DNA of 64,000 nucleotides from Candidatus Frackibacter sp. WG13 (lineage in GTDB: Bacteria; Bacillota; Halanaerobiia; Halobacteroidales; Acetohalobiaceae), in assembly GCF_900114655.1 (NCBI RefSeq), contig NZ_FOTT01000007.1:40224-104223 (forward strand), in the 5' to 3' direction. A program made the position numbers and the translations under genes. Positions 46,951-55,730 of the stretch are shown one piece after another. A model generated the notes under the pieces. That model worked only from the letters and a program-made list of their open reading frames with translations, made no database searches and was not told where the DNA came from. Numbering within the stretch: position 1 is the stretch's first letter; each line of letters begins with the position of its first letter.

Positions 46951-47516
46951 TATCTCACCGCTCCTTTTAAATTTTGTATGTTTTCAGCTAAATACTCTTT
47001 AATAAATTTAATAACTGCTGGTTCATTAATCGGAACACCTTCTAATTCTTTTCTTGCCTCTACAGTAGAAAAATCAAATTCATTATTATTGACAATATGT
47101 TGATAATATACTTCCAAATCTGGATTCCCTTGAATAATAATAGCTATCGTTCCTTCAATATCCCCTAAGGGAGCTCGGTCTATATGACTATGCTTAAAAG
47201 TAGCTTCAACTTTTGTCCCTTTCCCTATCTCTGAATCTATTTCCAGTTTTCCTTCACATCTTTCGGCTGCTGCTTGAAAAAGCGGAAGCCCTAACCCTAC
47301 TTTACGAGTAGTTCGGGTAGTCGTAAACGGATCTAAAATATTTTCTAAAAATTCTTCTTCGACTCCCTCTCCGTTATCTTCAATTATAATCTTCATATAA
47401 TCATCTTGTAAATTTTCCACTATCTTTATCTTTAATTCTGTAGCTTTAGCTTTAATAGAATTCTGTGCTACATCTAAAATATGCAATGACAGTTCTTTCA
47501 CTACTAACTCCTCCAA
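46950..47516 (-). CDS. ATP-binding (HATPase_c) regulatory protein of hydrogenase clusters
   Basis: A 188-residue protein with a GHKL ATPase domain: the N box (LHILDVAQNSIKA), G1 box EDNGEGV and ILDPFTTTR. It lacks the phospho-accepting His domain of a full kinase. Such proteins recur in clostridial hydrogenase loci, where they are thought to have regulatory roles. Confidence 0.8.
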   Translation of the reverse strand: MEELVVKELSLHILDVAQNSIKAKATELKIKIVENLQDDYMKIIIEDNGEGVEEEFLENILDPFTTTRTTRKVGLGLPLFQAAAERCEGKLEIDSEIGKGTKVEATFKHSHIDRAPLGDIEGTIAIIIQGNPDLEVYYQHIVNNNEFDFSTVEARKELEGVPINEPAVIKFIKEYLAENIQNLKGAVR

Positions 47517-47519
47517 TAT

Positions 47520-48263
47520 TCACTCTATAACTTCTACCTCTCGCCCCGATTCTCTTCTAAAAGCTAACAATATCTCTTCTAAAGTGGGCTCAGCTAATTT
47601 CAAAGATAAGTTTGGGACTATATCATGTAAATAATGAGCATCGGAAGCCCTTACTAACTGATAAGACCGTAATAAAGGAAATCGATTATATAAATCTGAT
47701 ATAGAGGCATGCTTAGAAACTTCTAACACAGGAAAATCAATCTCTGCGGGAATAAACCCTAAGTTAGTTAAAATACTATACTCTTTGCGGTCTATATGGG
47801 CAGGATATACAACTCCATTTCTTTGTCGCACCTCGTTGACAATCTTTTCTAAAGAAAGATTAGCTGAGATTAGTAATAATCTTTCTAATCTATCTATAAA
47901 CTTGTCTTGATTATTAGTAATTAATTGAGGACCAAAGAGATCTTCATTATTCTTTACACTAGGTAAGTTATTATAGATTATTTTTTGAAAATCAATAACC
48001 TGTTCTAAATCAGAAAATAGTGCAATTAAATGAATACCTTCTTTAGTTTCAACCTCCATCCCAGGAATAATTTTAATTTTAGATTCCTCTGCTAATTCCA
48101 TAGTTACCCGTAAATTTTCCGCAGAATTATGGTCGGTAACTGCTAAGATATCTATTCCCCTCGCTTGGGCAGTATCAATGATATTTTGCGGGGTCATAAT
48201 AATATCACCACAAGGAGATAAAACTGTATGCACATGAAAGTCTGCTTGGTATTCTTTTAACAT
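47520..48263 (-). CDS. PHP-domain phosphoesterase
   Basis: A 247-residue metal-dependent PHP protein. The motifs DFHVHTVLSPCGD, VTDHNSAEN, GMEVETKEG, YPAHIDR and SDAHYLHDI hold the metal-binding His and Asp residues. It belongs to the hydrogenase-regulator gene cluster. Its substrate is unknown. Confidence 0.85.
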   Translation of the reverse strand: MLKEYQADFHVHTVLSPCGDIIMTPQNIIDTAQARGIDILAVTDHNSAENLRVTMELAEESKIKIIPGMEVETKEGIHLIALFSDLEQVIDFQKIIYNNLPSVKNNEDLFGPQLITNNQDKFIDRLERLLLISANLSLEKIVNEVRQRNGVVYPAHIDRKEYSILTNLGFIPAEIDFPVLEVSKHASISDLYNRFPLLRSYQLVRASDAHYLHDIVPNLSLKLAEPTLEEILLAFRRESGREVEVIE

Positions 48264-48274
48264 TATAATACTCC

Positions 48275-48607
48275 TTAAACTCCTAATTTATACAGTCGGC
48301 CTGCTACTTCATAGATTGATAAATCAGTTGTAAATAGTGGTATATCTTCTTTTTTAGCCTTAGCAATAGTTTCAGTATCTAATTCAGCACCACAAGCAAT
48401 TATAATTCCAGATAACTCTACTAAAGAAGCAACTGCAACTATATTCTGATGGGTCTGTAAGGTGATCCATAGTTCGCCGGATTTAGCCTGCCCCATTACA
48501 TTACTTAATAGATCCGAACAGTATCCTCCAGTTACCTCTCTATCCAGGTCAACCGATTCAATTATTTCTTCTAACTTCAACTGATTAACCACTTCTGCTA
48601 ATTTCAA
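48275..48607 (-). CDS. DRTGG-domain protein
   Basis: A 110-residue single-domain DRTGG protein (degenerate signature DREVTGGYCSDLLSNVMGQ, and VVASLVELSGIIIACG). It is paralogous to 50863-51219. DRTGG domains are found beside CBS domains in hydrogenase-linked loci and are probably regulatory. Confidence 0.82.
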   Translation of the reverse strand: MKLAEVVNQLKLEEIIESVDLDREVTGGYCSDLLSNVMGQAKSGELWITLQTHQNIVAVASLVELSGIIIACGAELDTETIAKAKKEDIPLFTTDLSIYEVAGRLYKLGV

Positions 48608-48620
48608 ATTAGCTCCCTCC

Positions 48621-49934
48621 CTAAATTTCCTCTGATTTGACTAAACCCATTATATCTTGACTTAATCTTTTAACCTTCTTCTTTAAAAGAATAATACAAT
48701 CTTCTCTTTTGGCTAAACCATTAACTATATCTTCAGCTAATCCTCTGCAACTAGGAGCACCACAAGCAGTACAATCTAAGCCTGGTAATCTACTCTCTTC
48801 TCGTTCCAAGCTATCTAATTTGTTGATCGCCTTTTTGATATCATTATCTAATTTACTATTAGGACGCGGTTTTATTAATTTGGAGATGTTATACTCCCCT
48901 TCTTTATAATTCTGTAATAATTCCTCAGTTGATAATGATTCTTCAATTGAGCTCATAGACAATTGATTACTGATCTTTTCTAATGCTACTTGAGCAATAA
49001 ATCTATTTTCAACATTTAACGGTCCACCTATACATCCACCTGGACAAGCGGTAAATTCAAAGAAGTCTATTTCCTGTAAATGTCCTCTTTCTAATTCTTC
49101 TAAAATCGATATTACATTATCAATACCATCAACTGCTAAACTACTCTTAAATTGATAATGCTTATTCTGTTGTTCACCACTTTTTACCCATCCGATTCCT
49201 TCTTTTGAAATTTGATTTAAGTCTGGTTCAATCTTTACATCATTAATTAGCTTAATTAATGGTCGATAAATATCCATTATAGAGATTACTCCATCTATAT
49301 AACTCTCTTCTAATCCTAATGGAGAATTAATAGCCGTAACTTTAGCTGGACACGACGTAATATAGAAGATTCCAATCTGATCTAAGGATAGGTCTAATTC
49401 TTCTGCTTTTTTCTTTTTAATATCTCTAGTAACTATCTCCATCGGTTCTTGCAACGGAATAATATTAGGTAAAAACTCTGGAAAGGAGACCTGAATTAAT
49501 CGTACTATAGAAGGACAAGTAGCTGAAATTAATGGCGAAATTTCTTCTTCCTCATTCAAAAATTGAGGTAAAACTCGGTTTAAAATTCTAACTCCATTAC
49601 CTTCTTCACAGACATCATCAAAGCCTAATTCCAATAAAGCTGATAAGATCTTATGTGGTTCATACTTCTGTTTAAATTGTCCATATAAAACCGCCGTAGT
49701 TAAGGCAATAGTATAGTCATAATCATCTAACTTAGTTAAAGGATCTGTTAGAGCATAATTTGCATTCTCCTTACAAACCTTAATACATACTCCACAATCT
49801 ATACATTTCTCAGCTCTTATCTTAGCCTGTCTTTCTTTAACTCTAATCGCACCAGTTGGACACTCTTTAACACAATTTGTACAGCCATTACACTTGTTTT
49901 GGTCTAATCTAACTGAATGAAAGAACTCTGTCAT
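48621..49934 (-). CDS. Sensory [FeFe]-hydrogenase-like protein (HsfB/HydS type)
   Basis: A 437-residue protein with two N-terminal ferredoxin clusters (CNGCTNCVKECP, CIDCGVCIKVC) and an [FeFe]-hydrogenase large-subunit domain. H-cluster cysteines are seen in SATCPSIVRLI, TSCPAKV and FTACPGGCIGG, but the flanking residues differ from catalytic enzymes. A C-terminal Fe-S motif CTACGAPSCRGLAEDI ends it. These forms lack the motifs for high turnover and are thought to sense hydrogen or redox state. Confidence 0.85.
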   Translation of the reverse strand: MTEFFHSVRLDQNKCNGCTNCVKECPTGAIRVKERQAKIRAEKCIDCGVCIKVCKENANYALTDPLTKLDDYDYTIALTTAVLYGQFKQKYEPHKILSALLELGFDDVCEEGNGVRILNRVLPQFLNEEEEISPLISATCPSIVRLIQVSFPEFLPNIIPLQEPMEIVTRDIKKKKAEELDLSLDQIGIFYITSCPAKVTAINSPLGLEESYIDGVISIMDIYRPLIKLINDVKIEPDLNQISKEGIGWVKSGEQQNKHYQFKSSLAVDGIDNVISILEELERGHLQEIDFFEFTACPGGCIGGPLNVENRFIAQVALEKISNQLSMSSIEESLSTEELLQNYKEGEYNISKLIKPRPNSKLDNDIKKAINKLDSLEREESRLPGLDCTACGAPSCRGLAEDIVNGLAKREDCIILLKKKVKRLSQDIMGLVKSEEI

Positions 49935-49948
49935 AAAATCACCACTTC

Positions 49949-50857
49949 TTATAAATAGATTTTAGCTTCTAATTTAGTTCCTTTTCCTACTTCTGACTCA
50001 AGGTGTAAATCATCTGCCCACTGTTCTATATTTGCTAAACCCATCCCTGCACCAAAACCTAATTCACGAACATGTTCAGAGGCAGTAGAATATCCTGGCT
50101 GCATCGCTAAGTCAATATCTTCAATCCCTGGTCCTTCATCTTCTACTATAATCTTAATTAACTCAGGAGTAATTTCTGCTATTAACCTCCCTTGACGAGC
50201 ATGGATGACTACATTCATCTCTGCTTCATAAGTTACAATTGCTGCCTTCCTTATATTAACTGAGTCTACACCTAGCTCTTTTAGTACTCTCTTAACTTTA
50301 CTAGATGCCTGACCTGAATTATTAAAGTCTCCACCTTCAATCTCTACTTCAATCTGTATATTATCTTTATCCTCTTCATTTTTATCTAAAGGTTTAATTT
50401 GTAGAAAGAATTCATCATCTTCACTTCCCCTTTCTACTTCTTCTAACAATTTACGAGTGATATCCCCGGGAGTAACAATTCCTAACAAGAGATTATCTTT
50501 ATCAATAACTGGCAATCTACCATATTTATACTTTTTAAACTTACGTAATGCATCTGCTACTGAATCATCAGGATGAATTGTAATTAATTCAGTACTCATC
50601 AATACTCGCAACTCATCATTTAACCTGTTCTCTTCTAATCCCCTGATAATATCATCTATGCTAATAATCCCCTTTAATTCACCACTATTATTAATAATCG
50701 GAATTCCTGAAATCTTTCTTAAACGCATAATCTCCTTAGCATTCTTAACTTTATTGTCTGGTTTAAGAGTTATTACATCATTAGTCATAATATCATGTAC
50801 TGTCAAGTCAGTCGATAACTTTTCGATGAACTCGAAATTTAATGATGAATTCTGCAA
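49949..50857 (-). CDS. CBS-pair and HATPase_c fusion regulator
   Basis: A 302-residue protein with two CBS domains (about 18-135; HDIMTNDVITLKPDNKV and SDSVADALRK-type segments) and a C-terminal GHKL ATPase (EDEGPGIEDIDLAMQPGYSTA, GMGLANIEQWAD). CBS pairs usually bind adenine nucleotides. It sits between a DRTGG gene and the hydrogenase-like sensor. Confidence 0.85.
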   Translation of the reverse strand: MQNSSLNFEFIEKLSTDLTVHDIMTNDVITLKPDNKVKNAKEIMRLRKISGIPIINNSGELKGIISIDDIIRGLEENRLNDELRVLMSTELITIHPDDSVADALRKFKKYKYGRLPVIDKDNLLLGIVTPGDITRKLLEEVERGSEDDEFFLQIKPLDKNEEDKDNIQIEVEIEGGDFNNSGQASSKVKRVLKELGVDSVNIRKAAIVTYEAEMNVVIHARQGRLIAEITPELIKIIVEDEGPGIEDIDLAMQPGYSTASEHVRELGFGAGMGLANIEQWADDLHLESEVGKGTKLEAKIYL

Positions 50858-50862
50858 AGTTA

Positions 50863-51219
50863 TTATTCCCCCTTCAATTTATCACTTTTTAAACCAGCCT
50901 CATATAAACGACCACATGTTTCATATAGCGGTTTTTCTGTATATAATAGGGGAATCCCACTCTCTTTAGCCAATTGAACGGTCTGCTCATTAGGCTTCTT
51001 CCCACGCACAAAAATAATAGCTGATAGTTCTAACATTTCAGCAGTTCTAATTACTTGCGGTTTTGTCAAGCCGGTTAATAATAAAGTATTCTCTGCGGAA
51101 AACGTCAGCACATCACTCATTAAATCAGCTCCACAGACTACTGAAATTTCTAAGTCTAGCTTATCCTTACCTAATATTACTTCTGATTTTGTAATTTCTT
51201 TGATATCTCGAAGTTTCAT
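50863..51219 (-). CDS. DRTGG-domain protein, second copy
   Basis: A 118-residue DRTGG protein (VVCGADLMSDVLTFSAENTLLLTG; LELSAIIFVRGKKP). It is paralogous to 48275-48607. It is the first gene of the hydrogenase-regulator set and lies 5 bp before the CBS-ATPase gene. Confidence 0.82.
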   Translation of the reverse strand: MKLRDIKEITKSEVILGKDKLDLEISVVCGADLMSDVLTFSAENTLLLTGLTKPQVIRTAEMLELSAIIFVRGKKPNEQTVQLAKESGIPLLYTEKPLYETCGRLYEAGLKSDKLKGE

Positions 51220-51248
51220 TATTTAGCCCCTCCCTTACTATATAACTG

Positions 51249-51467
51249 AATATTATCGGCTAAATAAGCCTAATGTTTATAAGGGTAAGCCCTTATAAAT
51301 TTGCTCACCTCAATCATATTTGAAATTTAGGTTCTTACACAATCAATTGATACCGCCTACGAATTCCGTGCTGAATTCACAATGCATATTTAAATTGAAA
51401 CTTCAGTGCATTCTAAATGGCTAACATCAATCAATTATGCACGAAAGCTAAATTTTTAGCCGGTATT
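51249..51467. repeat. MITE-like palindromic element, copy A1
   Basis: Terminal inverted repeats TATCGGCTAAA (51254-51264) / TTTAGCCGGTA (51457-51467) bound about 215 bp. An inner inverted pair runs AATCAATTGATACC ... ATCAATCAATTATGC. The 13-bp sequence TTACTATATAACT occurs on both sides (51235-51247 and 51468-51480), like a target duplication. It fills most of the gap 51220-51560, has no gene, and is about 0.7 kb from the related copy A2. Confidence 0.7.
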
Positions 51468-51562
51468 ACTATATAACTAGATGAATTTCAAAATTAATAT
51501 TATCTTTTCAGTTATAATTAATATATACAATATCATTCTCAAGAATTCCTGCCCTAAAATAG

Positions 51563-51585
51563 AAAAAGCCCACCTTTTGGTGGGC
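51563..51585 (-). terminator. Terminator after the SPOR-domain gene
   Basis: The stem GCCCACC / GGTGGGC with loop TTTT (51568-51585), followed on the minus strand by five T. It lies 10 bp after the stop codon. Confidence 0.93.
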
Positions 51586-51594
51586 AGTAAAATT

Positions 51595-52116
51595 TTAATG
51601 TGATATAAAGACCGGAAATCCATCTTCTTTTAATTCTCTTCCTAATTTAGCCGCTGCTTCTTCAGTCTCAAAGGCACCTACTTGTACTTTATAAGGATTC
51701 TGAGAAGTAATGTAAGCTGAATACCCTATAGATTTCAATTTTTTAACTAATCTTGTAGCATTATTTTGATTATTAAAGGCGCCTACCTGGACTACAAATA
51801 AATTATCACTTCCTTGTCTAACTTCTGGTTGACTATTTAGTGTTGAAGTTTGTGCTGTGTTGGAATTATTTAAATTCTGCTCTTCTTCCTTTTTCTCTTC
51901 TAATTTACTCGTATTAATCTTCTCTTCTAAAACAACCTTTTCACTAGAAACATTCTGAATTCCATCTTCAGGAGCAGTAACATACTCGATCATCCAACTA
52001 CCTAAAAAGTAACCGACAACACTGGCTAAAAGTGACATGCAAATAACCATAGCTGCCAGAGAAAAGCCCGATTTCATTCTGGACCTATCAAACTTCATAA
52101 GCACCACTTCCTTCAT
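51595..52116 (-). CDS. SPOR-domain membrane protein
   Basis: A 173-residue protein with one N-terminal membrane segment (about 18-42), a low-complexity linker and a C-terminal SPOR domain with two half-repeats (FVVQVGAFNNQNNATRLVKKL and KVQVGAFETEEAAAKLGREL). SPOR domains bind denuded glycan strands at division or sporulation septa. It stands alone between two MITE-like elements. The start may be the Met at residue 7. Confidence 0.85.
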   Translation of the reverse strand: MKEVVLMKFDRSRMKSGFSLAAMVICMSLLASVVGYFLGSWMIEYVTAPEDGIQNVSSEKVVLEEKINTSKLEEKKEEEQNLNNSNTAQTSTLNSQPEVRQGSDNLFVVQVGAFNNQNNATRLVKKLKSIGYSAYITSQNPYKVQVGAFETEEAAAKLGRELKEDGFPVFISH

Positions 52117-52177
52117 TAAAGATTTTTAATCATCCTATTCACTTATCAGTTTATATAACCCCCTTTACTTATTAAAA

Positions 52178-52454
52178 ATATTATCGGCTAAATAAACTTA
52201 ATGTTTATAAAGGTTCATAAACCCTTATATTTTCGTTCACCTCAACCATATTTGAAATCTAGGTTCTTGCATAATCAATTGATACCGCCTACGAATTCCG
52301 CAACGACTTCCATAAATAAAACATGGGTTGTTTTCAAACTCCCTAACGGTCAAACAGAAAACAACTTTAACCATGCTTTATTTACTCCAGTCTGCTCCAT
52401 TCTAAATGGCTAACATCAATCGATTATGCGCGAAGTCTAAATTTTTAGCCGATA
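52178..52454. repeat. MITE-like palindromic element, copy A2 with extra internal hairpin
   Basis: The ends TATCGGCTAAA (52182-52192) / TTTAGCCGATA (52444-52454) match copy A1. The core again contains GCATAATCAATTGATACCGCC-type and ATCAATCGATTATGC arms. It carries an internal hairpin absent from A1 (TAAATAAAACATGG...CCATGCTTTATTTA). Nothing else is seen in the gap 52117-52541. A 70-codon plus-strand frame here is an artefact of the repeat. Confidence 0.7.
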
Positions 52455-52541
52455 GTACTCTACTGACATTAATCGTAGTTGAATTATTTAAGTTATACTC
52501 CTTAAAAAGAGACCGTTACTAGAATACTATGCACCTTGTCT

Positions 52542-53840
52542 TTAATTTATTATATTTTTTACTAAAAACTTTCTAGCTTCTGCTACGGTATATAATGAGC
52601 CACTGATACTAACTAAATCTCCTACTTCTGCATCTTGAATAGCTTTCTGCACAGCATCTGATATATTAGGGATTACTTCTACCGTCTGTTCTTCTTTATT
52701 CAAAAGTTCCGCTACTTTATAAGGATCAGCAACCCGTTCATTAGTATTCTTAGTTAGAATCACCTTATCTGCCAATGGAGTTAATATCTCTACCATCTTT
52801 TCGACATCTTTATCACCCAAAATACTTAGAACTAAAGTTAATTCTTGATATTCTAAATCCTCTGCAATTACTTTTTCTAATTCTTGGGCGCCTCCTGGAT
52901 TATGTGCTCCATCTAAAATAACTAATGGCTCTTCTCCTAGTAGTTCTAATCTTCCTGGCCATTCTACTTTTTCAAGCCCCCGTTTAATAGCAGAGAGACT
53001 AACTTTAAACTGCTCGGGCAATGCTTCTATAATACCTAAAGCCATACTTAAGTTTTGGCATTGGTACTGTCCTAATAAAGGAATCCTTAACTCTCCGTAA
53101 TCTTTTTCTCCCTTAACTTTAAAACACTGCTTTTTTAAACCTTTATCTCGCCTCTCTACTTTTAAAGCAGAATTAACATTAATTAAATCCGCGTTCCGTT
53201 CTGCACAGATCTCCTCTAATTTATTCAAAGCTTCTTTATCCTCTACAGCAGTTACTAAACTTCCGTTTTTCTCAATAATACCTCCTTTTTCGAATGCTAT
53301 TTCTGCCATAGTATCACCTAAATATTCGGTATGCTCTTGACTAATATTAGTTATTGCTGAAACTAAGCTCTTAGCAGCATTAGTAGCATCTAATCTACCA
53401 CCTAGTCCTACTTCTAAAACTACTATATCTACCTGCTTTTCAGCAAAGTATTTAAAAGCGATGGCAGTAACAACCTCAAAAAATGTAGGATGCCCTAACC
53501 CATCGGCTTCAATCTTATTCAAATATGATTTTACTTCTTCAGTTATTCTTTCTAAAGCTTCTGGCTCCATATACTCACCATTAATACGCATTCTTTCATA
53601 AAAGGATATAATCTCTGGTGAATTATAAGTACCTACTCGATAGCCGGCTTCAGTTAAAATCGAACTAACCATTGCTGAAGTTGAACCTTTACCATTAGAA
53701 CCCCCGATATGAATTACAGCAAATTCGTCTTGTGGATTATTTAAATAATCTAATAGTACCTCTACTCTTTCTAATCCTGGATTAATCCCAAACTTACTTA
53801 AACTATTTAAATATTCAACTGCTTTACTCATTATTTTCAC
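52542..53840 (-). CDS. folC: Folylpolyglutamate synthase / dihydrofolate synthase
   Basis: A Mur-ligase-family ATPase adding glutamates to folates. The P-loop is GGSNGKGSTSAMV, the HTFFEV-type motif appears as GHPTFFEVVTAIAF, and DGAHNPGGAQEL is diagnostic. At 432 residues it is complete. It is a housekeeping gene lying between repeat elements and the accessory segment. Confidence 0.95.
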   Translation of the reverse strand: MKIMSKAVEYLNSLSKFGINPGLERVEVLLDYLNNPQDEFAVIHIGGSNGKGSTSAMVSSILTEAGYRVGTYNSPEIISFYERMRINGEYMEPEALERITEEVKSYLNKIEADGLGHPTFFEVVTAIAFKYFAEKQVDIVVLEVGLGGRLDATNAAKSLVSAITNISQEHTEYLGDTMAEIAFEKGGIIEKNGSLVTAVEDKEALNKLEEICAERNADLINVNSALKVERRDKGLKKQCFKVKGEKDYGELRIPLLGQYQCQNLSMALGIIEALPEQFKVSLSAIKRGLEKVEWPGRLELLGEEPLVILDGAHNPGGAQELEKVIAEDLEYQELTLVLSILGDKDVEKMVEILTPLADKVILTKNTNERVADPYKVAELLNKEEQTVEVIPNISDAVQKAIQDAEVGDLVSISGSLYTVAEARKFLVKNIIN

Positions 53841-53957
53841 TTCCTTTTTTGTATTTAAGATCCTTGCACAATTAATTATGCAATAAATTTCTTTATTTAA
53901 TTATTAATTCTAGAGATAATTTAAAAAACCTTGTGATAATAAATAAGAAGTAGTCAA

Positions 53958-53990
53958 TAAAAAATCGTACTCCCTTTAACTGAGTACGAT
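53958..53990 (-). terminator. Terminator after the 54005 methyltransferase gene
   Basis: The stem ATCGTACTC / GAGTACGAT (53964-53990) is followed on the minus strand by six T, 15 bp after the stop codon. Confidence 0.92.
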
Positions 53991-54004
53991 GTAAAATATA
54001 AAAA

Positions 54005-54688
54005 TTAACTTTTGTTTCCCTTCTTTTTAAGCGTGACTTGAAATAGCTTTCTTGGAAGACCTCCCTCTTCAAACTCATCGATATCAACTATCTCAAATCC
54101 TTTTGCTAATTCTTTTACTTTTTCTTTACTAAAGAAATGAACGATAAATCCACCTACTTCATACATATCTTCTCCACGATGGACTCCTGTGCCATAATCA
54201 GAATCATTTGTATTCCTAGCTGTATATATATTGAATCCACCAGGTCTTAACACTCGCCTAACTTCATCTGAAAGAAATTTTAATTCCTGAGTGGTAAGGG
54301 CCATGCAATACAACATATGAGAGTAACAACAGTCAAAGCTTTCATCTTTAAAAGGAAGAGGGTCTCTAACATCATGACAACTTGCATTAATTAATCCTGA
54401 CAACCCCATCTTCCGGGCTTTTTCATTTATTGTCTCAACCCCACTTTCACAATAGTCCAATACATAGACCTCAAAACCATTTTGAGCAAAGAAAATAGTA
54501 TCTCTTCCCTGTCCACCACCAAGTTCAAGAATCTTCTTTTTCCCTTCTTTTTCAAAAATTTTTGCTGCTTTTTGAGCGGAAATACTTGGGGCTGTACCAA
54601 ACATATCCGTTCTTTTTGTAAATGTATCTTCCCAATGTTGATTCTGTTTATTTAAAAGTTCTTTTTCCAACGATTTGTTTTCTTTCAA
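54005..54688 (-). CDS. Class I SAM-dependent methyltransferase (TehB/thiopurine-type)
   Basis: A 227-residue protein. Motif I is ILELGGGQGRDTIFFAQNGFEVYVLD, the post-I motif follows with CCYSHMLYCMAL, then EVRRVLRPGGFNIYTARN. It resembles methyltransferases of the tellurite/thiol class. Its neighbours (arsM and arsR fragments, DUF2284-like selenoprotein) hint at metalloid handling, which is inference. Confidence 0.8.
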   Translation of the reverse strand: MKENKSLEKELLNKQNQHWEDTFTKRTDMFGTAPSISAQKAAKIFEKEGKKKILELGGGQGRDTIFFAQNGFEVYVLDYCESGVETINEKARKMGLSGLINASCHDVRDPLPFKDESFDCCYSHMLYCMALTTQELKFLSDEVRRVLRPGGFNIYTARNTNDSDYGTGVHRGEDMYEVGGFIVHFFSKEKVKELAKGFEIVDIDEFEEGGLPRKLFQVTLKKKGNKS

Positions 54689-54763
54689 TTACTTACCTCC
54701 TAACAAAATATCGTTCTCTGTTTAAACAAATTTTTCTTGATAAATATCATCCTTAAATAAATT

Positions 54764-55309
54764 TTAATCTAGAAGAACAAGCGCATAGTAGTTCCATCTT
54801 CCATAAGTTTCTTTTTTAGTGTCAATTTCAAAGCCATTAGCTCTTACAGTCTTATAAACATCTATACCACAAGCCTCCATCATAGGTCTAATATTAGTCT
54901 TTGTCTCCTCATTTGCTTCAGACTCATCCTGAGTCTCTCCACTAGGTTGTCATGTAGAGCCACTATTCCCAAAAGGAAGAGAAATTAAAGCAAAAGCTTT
55001 ATAATATCCTTGGTTAACTGCTTCATGTTCGAGCTTTACAGCTACTTTAGAAAGAGCTGAACCTTTAAGACCATGAATTAATAACGCTTTACTATATTCT
55101 TTAAGTAACTCCTTCATCTCTTCAACACCTGGAGCTAATGGGCGATGAGATGCATCTTCATCATAAAGTGAACAGCCATATTGACATTTCAATTGTACCC
55201 AGTGACCAACAGTAATTGTCTCTGTATCTATTATCTTTGCTTCTTCTGCACCTAATTCAAGCGCCTTATTTATAAGGTCATTAAAGCCAACACCTAAATG
55301 TTCACTCAT
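54764..55309 (-). CDS. DUF2284-like selenoprotein (TGA read as selenocysteine)
   Basis: The frame stops at a TGA (54950-54952, codon 120) but continues open for 61 further codons that encode a conserved DUF2284 C-terminus (RPMMEACGIDVYKTVRANGF) and end at TAA 54764-54766. So it is a 181-residue protein with Sec in GNSGST-U-QPSGE. DUF2284 proteins usually have cysteine-rich metal-binding motifs around here. In this protein most of those cysteines are absent and the Sec sits in their place; CQYGC near residue 42 remains. A hairpin follows the TGA. Function is unknown. Confidence 0.85.
54920..54936 (-). promoter_or_regulatory. Bacterial SECIS-like hairpin in the DUF2284-like gene
   Basis: A perfect 6-bp stem AGACTC / GAGTCT with the 5-base loop AGGAT. 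The loop begins 20 bases after the TGA, the same distance as in flxD, and contains GG as in known SelB-bound loops. Confidence 0.72.
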
Positions 55310-55382
55310 AGTATCACTCCCTCATTATAGGTATATTCTAGACTCTAGACTAAAATCCCTTTCCATTTTAATCCTAATTATC

Positions 55383-55730
55383 TCAATCAATCCCTTTAAA
55401 GTCACAATCTTCTAAGTTTTTAATTTCTATTTTAGTAGTATATTCGCACGTTACTAAATTATTAATCATCTTTTTATACTGTTGAAAAATATCTTCTTTT
55501 AAACAATAACAGACCCCTGGTCCATCAATAATTCCTTTTATCCAGCCAGCTTCCTTAAGCACCTTCAAGTGTTGAGAGACTGTAGATTGAGAGATTGATA
55601 ACTGGTTAACTATACTTCCGACTATACAACTTTCATCCGAGGGTAGAGTTGCTAATATTTCAATTATTTTAATTCTATGTGGATGGGATAATGCTAGGGT
55701 AAATCCTCTATCTGGCCAAGTTTAAATTCA
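55383..55730 (-). pseudogene. ArsR-family regulator, start codon lost by deletion
   Basis: The frame reads LALSHPHRIKIIEILATLPS, then SISQSTVSQHLKVLKEAGWI, a full ArsR winged helix, and a C-terminal tail with VCYCLKED. The first Met in frame (55568) lies after the recognition helix. Upstream, the frame runs into the truncated arsM sequence. It is therefore a 5'-truncated gene fused out of frame to arsM by a deletion near 55700-55720. Confidence 0.78.

Noticed and set aside
52201..52413. 70-codon plus-strand frame
   Set aside because: It lies wholly inside palindromic element A2 and has no ribosome site.
53893..54087. 64-codon minus-strand frame overlapping the end of the 54005 methyltransferase
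   Set aside because: It runs through a clear terminator hairpin and overlaps a well-supported gene in another frame.
55690..55700. TAG at the end of truncated arsM as a pyrrolysine codon
   Set aside because: The sequence after the TAG does not continue ArsM in that frame. It is ArsR coding in a different frame, so a deletion explains it better.
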